Assembly: GCA_009377735.1 (NCBI GenBank)
Contig: WHTL01000271.1
Coordinates: forward strand, 1 to 5,627
Source: Acidimicrobiia bacterium
GTDB lineage: Bacteria; Actinomycetota; Acidimicrobiia; Spongiisociales; ZC4RG35
Length of the DNA stretch: 5,627 nt
Reading direction: 5' to 3'
The notes below the pieces were generated by a model that was not told the origin of the DNA, searched no databases, and saw only the letters and a program-made list of their open reading frames with translations. Both the position numbers and the translations under genes were made by a program. Shown here in pieces: positions 1 through 5,123 of the stretch. Within the stretch, counting starts at the first letter, position 1. Every line of letters begins with the position of its first letter.

Positions 1-38
1 CCACCGATGACCAATACATCGGTCTCGAGTCGAGTCAC
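1..38 (-). CDS. Probable FAD/NAD-binding oxidoreductase, N-terminal 12 codons only (partial)
   Basis: Reading the minus strand from a GTG at 38-36 gives an open frame to the window edge: (M)TRLETDVLVIGG. A short polar start followed by a hydrophobic beta strand running into Gly-Gly is the usual opening of a Rossmann dinucleotide-binding fold (GxGxxG). The 'ETDVLVIGG' form is typical of flavoproteins of the succinate dehydrogenase/fumarate reductase or L-aspartate oxidase type and of other FAD-dependent oxidoreductases; choosing among them is not possible from 12 residues. The start lies 18 bases past the stop of the alpha-glucosidase gene on the same strand, so it could be the next gene of the same transcript. 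No purine-rich Shine-Dalgarno is seen; the bases just upstream are pyrimidine-rich. A 7-bp inverted repeat (3-9 with 17-23) lies within these first codons. Confidence 0.55.
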   Translation of the reverse strand, partial: MTRLETDVLVIG

Positions 39-45
39 AGGAAGG

Positions 46-61
46 AGACTAGAGGATTATT
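46..61 (-). promoter_or_regulatory. Possible -10 element(s) before the partial flavoprotein gene
   Basis: On the minus strand AATAAT (61-56) matches the TATAAT consensus at five of six positions and lies over the stop codon of the alpha-glucosidase gene. TAGTCT (51-46) fits the TANNNT form of actinobacterial -10 boxes and stands seven bases before the GTG at 38, the geometry expected for a leaderless transcript. No convincing -35 box accompanies either. The absence of a Shine-Dalgarno before that GTG makes a leaderless start conceivable, but such hexamers are common by chance. Confidence 0.22.
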
Positions 62-1664
62 GGCTTTGGCCGTGTCTGATCCACACCGTGGTATCAGGAG
101 GGACCTCACTGGACACTGCCCGACTCGCGATGATCACCTCTCCGTAGTCCGGAAGTGACAAGGGCCTCTCCCCCGCATTGGCGACGACCGTTATGGATCC
201 ATTACGAAAGCTCAGAACTTCGTTCTCGGTCCGTAACCATTCCAATTCTCCTGTCCCGAGATCATGCTCCTTGCGTACCGCAAGGGCATTGCGATACATG
301 CTGAGGGTGGACTCTGGGTCGGAGGACTGAACATCCACGGCGTGAGCCGCGAAGCTATCCGGCTGCGGTAGCCATGTCTTTTCGGTCGGCCCGAAGCCGT
401 AGCCGGGCTCGTCAGCCTGCCAGGGCAGCGGAACCCGACATCCGTCGCGGCCCAGCTCCTCGCCGTCGGTCCGCTCGAAGGTTGGGTCCTGACGTGCCTC
501 TGGCGGCAGTGTGGTGTGTTCTGGGAGGCCGAGTTCCTCTCCTTGGTAGAGGTAGGCAGATCCCGGCAATGCCAGCATCAGAAGAGTGGCTGCCCGTGCC
601 CGACGGAGGCCGAGGTCGGCATCCGGCTGGGGATGTTTCGGACCAAGGCCATTGCGTCGCTCCTGTCCTGGTGGCAGAGCGAGCCGGGTGGCGTGACGGA
701 TGACATCGTGGTTGCTCAGCACCCACGTCATGGGCGCCCCCACCCCGACGGTGCTGCGGATCGTGTCGTCGATCACTTTGCGCAGGTCACCTGCATCCCA
801 CCGTGCAGTGAGGAATTCGAAGTTGAAGGTCTGGTGGAACTCGTCGGGGCGGACGTAGAGGGCAACCCGCTCGGAGTCCAGCACCCAGGCCTCCGCCACC
901 ATCATGCGGTCGTCGTAATCATCGAGGACCTTACGCCACTCCCGGTATATCTCGTGGACACCATCCTGGTCCCACATGGGACGCCGGGTCTCGGCATCCA
1001 CGTCGGCGTCATGTCTTGTCACGTCGGGAGCGTCAAGATCCTTGACGAGCCCGTGGGCGACATCGACCCGGAACCCGTCGACATCACGATCGAGCCAGAA
1101 GCGGAGGATCGAGAGAAACGCGTCACGGACCTCGTGGTTGGTCCAGTCGAGATCGGGCTGGGTGGCGTCGAAGAGATGGAGATACCACTGATCGTCGTCT
1201 GCTCCTCGATCCGCCATGCGACTCCATGCCGGGCCCCCAAAGACACTTCCCCAGTTGTTGACCGGCACGTCACGGATGATGTAACGCGACCGCTCCGGAC
1301 TACCCGGTGATGCTCTCAGCGCCTCTTGAAACCAGGCGTGCTCAGATGACGTGTGGTTGGGAACGATGTCGATGATCACCCTGAGACCGGCTTCGTGCGC
1401 CTTCGCGACCAGCCGGTCGAACTGGTCGAGGTCACCAAAGAGAGGATCAACATCTCGATAATCGGCCACGTCGTAGCCACCGTCGTTCTGTGGTGATGGA
1501 TAGAAGGGCGATAGCCAGACGGCATCGACACCGAGTTCCCCGAGATGATCGAGATGATCTATAACCCCACCGAGGTCACCGATTCCATCACACGTAGAAT
1601 CGGCGAACGAGCGAGGGTACACCTGGTAGATGACAGCGGAACGCCACCAGTCGGTTGTTGCCAT
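57..1664 (-). CDS. GH13 alpha-glucosidase (oligo-alpha-glucosidase type)
   Basis: A 535-residue cytoplasmic enzyme with no signal peptide, predicted to release glucose from the non-reducing end of short alpha-glucosides such as maltose, isomaltose or related oligosaccharides. The (beta/alpha)8 barrel opens with WWRSAVIYQVYPRSF at residues 6-20. The GH13 conserved regions follow in order: DIVPNH (99-104), QPDLDW (169-174), GFRVDVAH (197-204, nucleophile Asp201), VAEAW (256-260, acid/base Glu258) and LSNHD (316-320, stabiliser Asp320). RDGCRVPLPW (406-415) and the region around MWDQDGVHEIYREW are as in actinobacterial alpha-glucosidases of the GH13 subfamily 30/23 kind. A small all-beta C-terminal domain ends the protein; the length is normal. 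The ATG overlaps the TGA of the upstream reductase by one base and has no strong Shine-Dalgarno, so coupled translation is likely. Val202 after the nucleophile is associated with alpha-1,6 activity in some relatives. Trehalose synthase or sucrose-acting relatives are less likely alternatives. Confidence 0.93.
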   Translation of the reverse strand: MATTDWWRSAVIYQVYPRSFADSTCDGIGDLGGVIDHLDHLGELGVDAVWLSPFYPSPQNDGGYDVADYRDVDPLFGDLDQFDRLVAKAHEAGLRVIIDIVPNHTSSEHAWFQEALRASPGSPERSRYIIRDVPVNNWGSVFGGPAWSRMADRGADDDQWYLHLFDATQPDLDWTNHEVRDAFLSILRFWLDRDVDGFRVDVAHGLVKDLDAPDVTRHDADVDAETRRPMWDQDGVHEIYREWRKVLDDYDDRMMVAEAWVLDSERVALYVRPDEFHQTFNFEFLTARWDAGDLRKVIDDTIRSTVGVGAPMTWVLSNHDVIRHATRLALPPGQERRNGLGPKHPQPDADLGLRRARAATLLMLALPGSAYLYQGEELGLPEHTTLPPEARQDPTFERTDGEELGRDGCRVPLPWQADEPGYGFGPTEKTWLPQPDSFAAHAVDVQSSDPESTLSMYRNALAVRKEHDLGTGELEWLRTENEVLSFRNGSITVVANAGERPLSLPDYGEVIIASRAVSSEVPPDTTVWIRHGQSQ

Positions 1665-2629
1665 CAGAGCGGGAAGAGCTGCTCTATCCGCTCCACCATC
1701 TCCTCATCGAGATCCTCGAGCACATCGAGGGCGCCGAGGTTCGACTCCAACTGGGAGAGTCGAGAGGCACCCGTGATCACCGTCGACACCCGTGGGTTTC
1801 TGGCCGTCCATGCCAGAGCGAGCTGGGCCGGCTCACAACCGATCTCCCGGGCAAGGTCCGAGAGTTGGGACACCGCTTCCATGACATCGGCATCCTGGAG
1901 ATAGCTCCTGAGAAACGGAGTCGTTGCCGCCCTGCTGCCCTCGGGCACACCCTCGGAGTACTTTCCCGATAGAAGCCCGGATGCGAGTGGGCTCCAGATC
2001 GTGGTGCCCAGCCCGATGTCCTCGTAGAGACGGGCATATTCCTTCTCAACACGACGCCGGTTCAGCAGGTTGTACTGCGGTTGTTCCATTTGCGGCTTGT
2101 GGAGGTGGTGACGTTCTGCGATATCCCATGCAGCCCGGATCTCATCGGCCGACCATTCCGAGGTGCCCCAGTAGTGGGCCTTGCCCGACGACACCATATC
2201 CGACATCGCCCACACCGTCTCCTCGATTGGGGTGTCGGGGTCCGAGCGGTGGCAGAAGACCAAATCCACGTGGTCCAAGCCGAGCCGTTCCAGTGACCCC
2301 TCGATGGCCTCACTGAGATACTTTCGGTTGAGGGTGCTGGTGGCGTTCACACCCCCATGGATCCCCCAGAAAAGCTTCGTGGAGACCAAATAGGAGTGCC
2401 GGGGCCATCCCAGGCTCGAAATGGCATTCCCCATCACCGTTTCAGACTCCCCACGGGCATATGACTCGGCGTTGTCGAAGAAGTTCACCCCGGCGTCGAA
2501 GGCGGTAGCCAGCATCTCCGTCGCCGACTCCACCCCCACTTCGTTACCAAACGTGACCCACGACCCAAAGGAGAGAAGGCTCACCCTGATCCCGGAGTCA
2601 CCCAAACGTCTGTATTGCATCTCAGCCAT
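1664..2629 (-). CDS. Aldo/keto reductase, Kv channel beta-subunit-like (AKR6-type)
   Basis: A 321-residue NADPH-dependent reductase of aldehydes or ketones, expected to be soluble and cytoplasmic. It resembles the bacterial and animal Kv-beta branch along its whole length: MQYRRLGDSGIRVSLLSFGSW at the start, GWPRHSYLVSTKLFWG (74-89), a YWGTSEWS strand (153-160), QPQYNLLNR (183-191), SPLASGLLSGKY (213-224), and a C-terminal cofactor-binding loop VITGASRLSQLESN (284-297). The catalytic tetrad is complete: Asp52 and Tyr57 (in FFDNAESY), Lys85 and His127 (in FCHRSD). Animal Kv-beta proteins have Asn at the last site, so this is the classical enzyme form. Two starts are possible: ATG at 2629 (MAEMQYRR), used here, or ATG at 2620, which matches the family start better; neither has a clear Shine-Dalgarno. 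Its stop overlaps the alpha-glucosidase ATG. The substrate cannot be read from sequence; a sugar-derived carbonyl is only a guess from the neighbour. Confidence 0.93.
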   Translation of the reverse strand: MAEMQYRRLGDSGIRVSLLSFGSWVTFGNEVGVESATEMLATAFDAGVNFFDNAESYARGESETVMGNAISSLGWPRHSYLVSTKLFWGIHGGVNATSTLNRKYLSEAIEGSLERLGLDHVDLVFCHRSDPDTPIEETVWAMSDMVSSGKAHYWGTSEWSADEIRAAWDIAERHHLHKPQMEQPQYNLLNRRRVEKEYARLYEDIGLGTTIWSPLASGLLSGKYSEGVPEGSRAATTPFLRSYLQDADVMEAVSQLSDLAREIGCEPAQLALAWTARNPRVSTVITGASRLSQLESNLGALDVLEDLDEEMVERIEQLFPL

Positions 2630-2654
2630 CCGTCAATACTGCCCGACCAGAACC

Positions 2655-2686
2655 GTCAGGCAAAACCACCAGCTCGAAGGCCTGAC
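2655..2686. repeat. 7-bp inverted repeat in the 104-base gap between the GNAT and reductase genes
   Basis: GTCAGGC (2655-2661) and GCCTGAC (2680-2686) are perfect inverted repeats around an 18-base loop. They lie in the non-coding stretch 2630-2733, which follows the GNAT stop and precedes the reductase start on the minus strand. The stem could be a weak terminator for the GNAT gene, but the bases after it (GGTTCTGG on the minus strand) are not a T-run, which argues against an intrinsic terminator. It could equally be an operator for the reductase-glucosidase pair, or chance. A second, looser dyad, TGGCAT (2695-2700) with ATGCCA (2721-2726), lies closer to the GNAT stop. No convincing promoter was found in the gap: TTGCCT followed 19 bases later by TATTGA (2638-2633, minus) is the best and is poor. 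Confidence 0.3.
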
Positions 2687-2733
2687 CAGATCGTTGGCAT
2701 AAGCCTCCAGTCGATCAACCATGCCAGGACCAG

Positions 2734-3732
2734 TCACAAGCCGGTGCGTTGCCATTCGGTCAGGAGGCCACCGACTTTGAACCCCAGGGCGTCGTTGACG
2801 CGGATCATGGGGGTATTCTCGGAGGCGTTGTACGTCCAGACTCGCTCGATGTCGGGGCGCTCCGCCATCAGCGTCTTGAGATTGGCCAGCTTGATCCGAA
2901 GTCCGAGTCTGTGCCCGCGATGGTCGGGATCTACGATCGTGTCCCATTGGTGGGCATCGGCGCCTTTGGAGTTGGGGACCGACATCTCTGTGGCAGCCAC
3001 CAACCGGCCATCAAGAAGTGCGCCCGCTCCCACGTAATGAGAATCCATCGAGACCACCAACTCTTCCATTTCCCGGAACCGGTCGGAACTCCACTTCTCC
3101 TTCGTTATCTCCAGATCACCCATGGGGGCGTCGGTGACCATCCGAGCCGCGAGACGAGCGCGGTCCTCTATCCAGTCCTCCGGTAGGTGGTCCAGCCAGT
3201 GGACGATCTCGTATTCATCGTCGAGTTCGTCAAATCGCGCTGTGGCCCCGCTGTCGACAGGCAGCCGCACCACCCTGTGGTGGTTCACCAGAGCTGGTTT
3301 GAAATCGTGGTTGACGGCGAACACGCCACCCGGATCATCGATGGGTGGCCCATCATGCGGCGGGGCGGAACCCTCGGCCAGCAGGGTCGTCTTGCCCATC
3401 TTCCGTCCGAGGGCGATCACCTTGTCCAGAAGGGAGGCTCCGGCACCACGACGACGGTGCTCGGGCACCACCATCAACTCGGAGGACAGAAGATGCGGTG
3501 TGTCGACCAGTGACCAGTCGACTCGTGCCACTCCCACCATTTCCTCATCCAAAAAGGCGGCGAAGTGGGCAGTCTCCTGGGAACGCCACGGGAAACTCAT
3601 ATAGCCACGTAGCGCATCAAGGCGCCATGGCGGCTGGCCTGGGGTGTCATGGTCTGCCACCTCATGGGTTATCCGCCACCACGCAGACACCACTTCATCG
3701 TCGTTTGGGTCTACCTCCCGAACTTCAAGCAT
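2734..3732 (-). CDS. Tandem-domain GNAT family N-acetyltransferase
   Basis: Predicted 332-residue acetyl-CoA-dependent acyltransferase with two GNAT folds in one chain, as in several actinobacterial GNATs. The N-terminal domain carries the acetyl-CoA pyrophosphate-binding turn in VVPEHRRRGAGASLL (88-102). The C-terminal domain has a second one in DPDHRGHRLGLRIKL (268-282), followed by the typical motif B segment NASENTPMIRVNDALGF (302-318). The C-terminal domain keeps the motifs best and is probably the active one. No substrate can be assigned: small amine, antibiotic and peptide acceptors are all found among relatives. The ATG at 3732 was chosen because MLEVREVDPNDD is where family members usually begin. 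Upstream in-frame starts exist at 3765 (ATG) and 3780 (GTG), and a strong AGGAGGT (3787-3781) precedes them, so a longer protein of up to 348 residues cannot be excluded. The gene is divergent from the HAD gene and 104 bases before the reductase gene. Confidence 0.85.
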   Translation of the reverse strand: MLEVREVDPNDDEVVSAWWRITHEVADHDTPGQPPWRLDALRGYMSFPWRSQETAHFAAFLDEEMVGVARVDWSLVDTPHLLSSELMVVPEHRRRGAGASLLDKVIALGRKMGKTTLLAEGSAPPHDGPPIDDPGGVFAVNHDFKPALVNHHRVVRLPVDSGATARFDELDDEYEIVHWLDHLPEDWIEDRARLAARMVTDAPMGDLEITKEKWSSDRFREMEELVVSMDSHYVGAGALLDGRLVAATEMSVPNSKGADAHQWDTIVDPDHRGHRLGLRIKLANLKTLMAERPDIERVWTYNASENTPMIRVNDALGFKVGGLLTEWQRTGL

Positions 3733-3823
3733 CCTGTCATTGTGGCACCGCAACGGCTTTAGCATTCTCGGGATGTCCACACCTCCTAGGGGCCTCCAGC
3801 CCGGCGGCCGCTATCAAGATTGG
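3733..3823. promoter_or_regulatory. Divergent intergenic region between the GNAT and HAD genes
   Basis: These 91 bases separate the chosen starts of two divergently read genes and should contain both promoters. For the HAD gene, TATCAA (3812-3817) shares four of six positions with a -10 box and is followed by exactly six bases and the ATG, the geometry of a leaderless transcript; no -35 box or Shine-Dalgarno accompanies it. For the minus strand, AGGAGGT (3787-3781) is a perfect Shine-Dalgarno core, but it lies one base from the GTG at 3780 and about 15 from the ATG at 3765, neither an ideal distance. I could not identify a convincing minus-strand -10 box. A CCTAGG palindrome lies at 3785-3790. 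Confidence 0.35.
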
Positions 3824-4630
3824 ATGCCGACACAGGTGCGATACGTTGCCTCCGACCTGGACGGGACGATCATCCACCCCGACCACAGGGTGACCCCTGC
3901 CGTGCAGCGTGCCGTTCGCGAAGTCGCCGACAGCGGCGTACCCGTCGGCTTCGCCACCGGTCGTCTCCGTTTTGGCGCTACCGCTGTATACGAGCAACTC
4001 GGATCTCCCGGACCACACATCTTCCATAACGGTGCCGAGGTGAGAGCCGACGGGAGGACGGTGCGATCCTGGCCCCTATCCCCGAGTGAGATCGCCGACG
4101 TTTTCGCGATTTCGGTTGACCGAAACGCCTACGGGGAGTTCTACACCGAGGACGGCTACTACTACATGCAATACCGTCCCGGTGCCGAGTTCCATTGGAA
4201 GATCCTCGGATGGGAACCACTTGGGGCAGTCAATGATCCCAGCCAGGTACCCGGTGATGTCCTCAAGTTCACCTTCATCGGGTTCACCAAGGAGGAGACC
4301 ACCGATCTCGAGACAGCCTTCACCGAAAGGGATCTCGAGGTGGGATCGGCAGGAGCCGGAGGCGTGTCTTGGAGCTTCGTAAACGTCACCAAGAGCGGGG
4401 TGCACAAGGGAACAGCCTTGGTGGCCGCGGCGGAATACTTGGGGACGAACCCGACCTCGGTCTTGGCAATCGGTGATGGTGACAACGACCTCCCGATGTT
4501 GGCGAAGGCGGGGACGGCTGTAGCGATGGGCCACGCATCAGACCATGTCAAGAGGAATGCCCATCTCGTAGCGCCCAGCGTCCTCGATGACGGCTTGGCC
4601 ACTGCCCTGCGATCTCTCATCCTGGAATAG
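3824..4630 (+). CDS. Cof-type HAD-IIB family hydrolase (probable sugar-phosphate phosphatase)
   Basis: A 268-residue haloacid dehalogenase superfamily phosphatase, expected to be a soluble Mg-dependent enzyme that hydrolyses small phosphate esters, often sugar phosphates, through an aspartyl-phosphate intermediate. All four HAD motifs are present: motif I SDLDGT (10-15; nucleophile Asp11 and general acid Asp13), motif II FATGR (43-47, Thr45), motif III Lys195 in KSGVHKG, and motif IV GDGDND (217-222; metal ligands Asp218 and Asp222). FHNGAEV (67-73) is the usual start of the type IIB cap, which fills about residues 75-185. Length and order are those of the Cof/YbiV family. The ATG at 3824 puts motif I at the normal distance from the N-terminus; an upstream in-frame ATG at 3773 would add 17 atypical residues. 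No Shine-Dalgarno precedes either. The thioredoxin gene follows after 54 bases. The exact substrate is unknown. Confidence 0.9.
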   Translation: MPTQVRYVASDLDGTIIHPDHRVTPAVQRAVREVADSGVPVGFATGRLRFGATAVYEQLGSPGPHIFHNGAEVRADGRTVRSWPLSPSEIADVFAISVDRNAYGEFYTEDGYYYMQYRPGAEFHWKILGWEPLGAVNDPSQVPGDVLKFTFIGFTKEETTDLETAFTERDLEVGSAGAGGVSWSFVNVTKSGVHKGTALVAAAEYLGTNPTSVLAIGDGDNDLPMLAKAGTAVAMGHASDHVKRNAHLVAPSVLDDGLATALRSLILE

Positions 4631-4644
4631 GCGAGGGGCGTATC

Positions 4645-4677
4645 TATGTTGAAGAGTAGGTAAGCAATCACAGAGGT
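4645..4677 (+). promoter_or_regulatory. Possible -10 box and Shine-Dalgarno of the thioredoxin gene
   Basis: AGAGGT at 4672-4677 is a good ribosome-binding site seven bases before the GTG at 4685, and it supports that start. Upstream, TATGTT (4645-4650) agrees with a -10 box at four of six positions; CTGGAA (4622-4627), 17 bases before it, is a poor -35 that overlaps the end of the HAD gene. The ribosome-binding site is well supported. The promoter is only suggestive, and the gene may instead be read through from the HAD gene. Confidence 0.45.
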
Positions 4678-4684
4678 AACCCCC

Positions 4685-5089
4685 GTGCCCACTATTGACA
4701 TCACCAAAGAGACCTTCAACGACACCATTTCCGACAACGACACGGTGCTTGTTGACTTCTGGGCCGACTGGTGCACGCCGTGTAAGCAGTTCGCCCCCAC
4801 CTATGCCGCCACCTCCGAGGAACATCCCGACATCGTCTTCGCCAAGGTCGACACCGAAGACCAGGTGGAACTCGCCCAGGCTTTTGACATCCGCTCCATC
4901 CCCACCCTCATGGCCGTGAGGGAGAATGTGGTGGTTTACTCCCAGCCCGGTGCCCTCCCCAAGGATGCCCTCGACGACCTGATCGGTCAGTTGAAGGCCC
5001 TCGATATGGAAGAGGTTCACGCCCAGATCGCCGCCGAACAGGATGGCTCTGTCGCCGACCAAGACGGGTCCGCCGCCTCCGGCGCGTGA
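4685..5089 (+). CDS. Thioredoxin with WCTPC active site and acidic C-terminal tail
   Basis: A 134-residue thioredoxin-fold protein, likely a cytoplasmic dithiol-disulfide reductant for target proteins; no signal peptide or membrane segment is seen. The fold is complete: strand VLVDFWADWC with the buried Asp24, active site Cys30-Thr-Pro-Cys33 followed by Lys34, strand IVFAKVDTED (50-59), and the cis-proline loop SIPTL (71-75, Pro73). SQPGALP (86-92) and LIGQLKALDMEE (99-110) recall the longer actinobacterial thioredoxin-like group. Two things are unusual: Thr replaces the common Gly in the CxPC pair, which is expected to shift redox potential, and about 25 residues after the fold form a low-complexity Ala/Gly/Asp tail with QDGS twice (119-122 and 126-129). 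The start is GTG with a good Shine-Dalgarno. It follows the HAD gene by 54 bases and converges with mnmA. Whether it is the cell's main thioredoxin is unknown. Confidence 0.92.
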   Translation: MPTIDITKETFNDTISDNDTVLVDFWADWCTPCKQFAPTYAATSEEHPDIVFAKVDTEDQVELAQAFDIRSIPTLMAVRENVVVYSQPGALPKDALDDLIGQLKALDMEEVHAQIAAEQDGSVADQDGSAASGA

Positions 5090-5123
5090 TCTACGTACCG
5101 GGTTGAGGTCTAGACGCCGCGCC
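5081..5123. terminator. Imperfect dyad over the convergent thioredoxin/mnmA junction, possible bidirectional terminator
   Basis: Nested inverted repeats centre near 5102: GGCGCG (5081-5086) with CGCGCC (5118-5123), TCTA (5090-5093) with TAGA (5111-5114), and ACC (5097-5099) with GGT (5107-5109), closing a 7-base loop. The 3x3 and 3x1 internal loops between them are unpaired. The structure includes both stop codons, and the gap between the genes is only 20 bases. There is no T-run on either side, so it is not a classical intrinsic terminator. T-poor hairpins between convergent genes are common in high-G+C bacteria, so a role in ending both transcripts is possible but unproven. Confidence 0.35.

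Noticed and set aside
516..1310. 264-codon plus-strand open frame opposite the alpha-glucosidase
   Set aside because: It lies wholly antisense to a gene with all GH13 motifs and shows no domain or plausible start context. Long antisense frames are common in high-G+C coding DNA.
1542..1559. Tandem 9-base repeat GAGATGATC twice within the alpha-glucosidase
   Set aside because: It encodes DHLDHL at residues 37-42, and the segment has the normal family length, so it is not an insertion or slippage product worth reporting.
2695..2726. TGGCAT/ATGCCA inverted repeat as a terminator of the GNAT gene
   Set aside because: It is only six base pairs with a 20-base loop and no T-run, too weak to call separately; it is noted under the gap feature.
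3644..3823. Longer HAD protein starting at 3644 or 3773
   Set aside because: The added residues do not resemble the family, the 3644 start would overlap the divergent GNAT coding region, and motif I sits at the usual distance from the ATG at 3824.
3345..3893. 182-codon plus-strand open frame across the GNAT gene and into the HAD gene
   Set aside because: Its translation is rich in Arg, Pro and Ser/His with no recognisable motif, and it conflicts with two well-supported genes.
4538..5062. 174-codon minus-strand frame, Gly/Val-rich, opposite the thioredoxin gene
   Set aside because: It is antisense to a complete thioredoxin with a good ribosome-binding site; the Gly/Val bias is what reversed thioredoxin codons would give.
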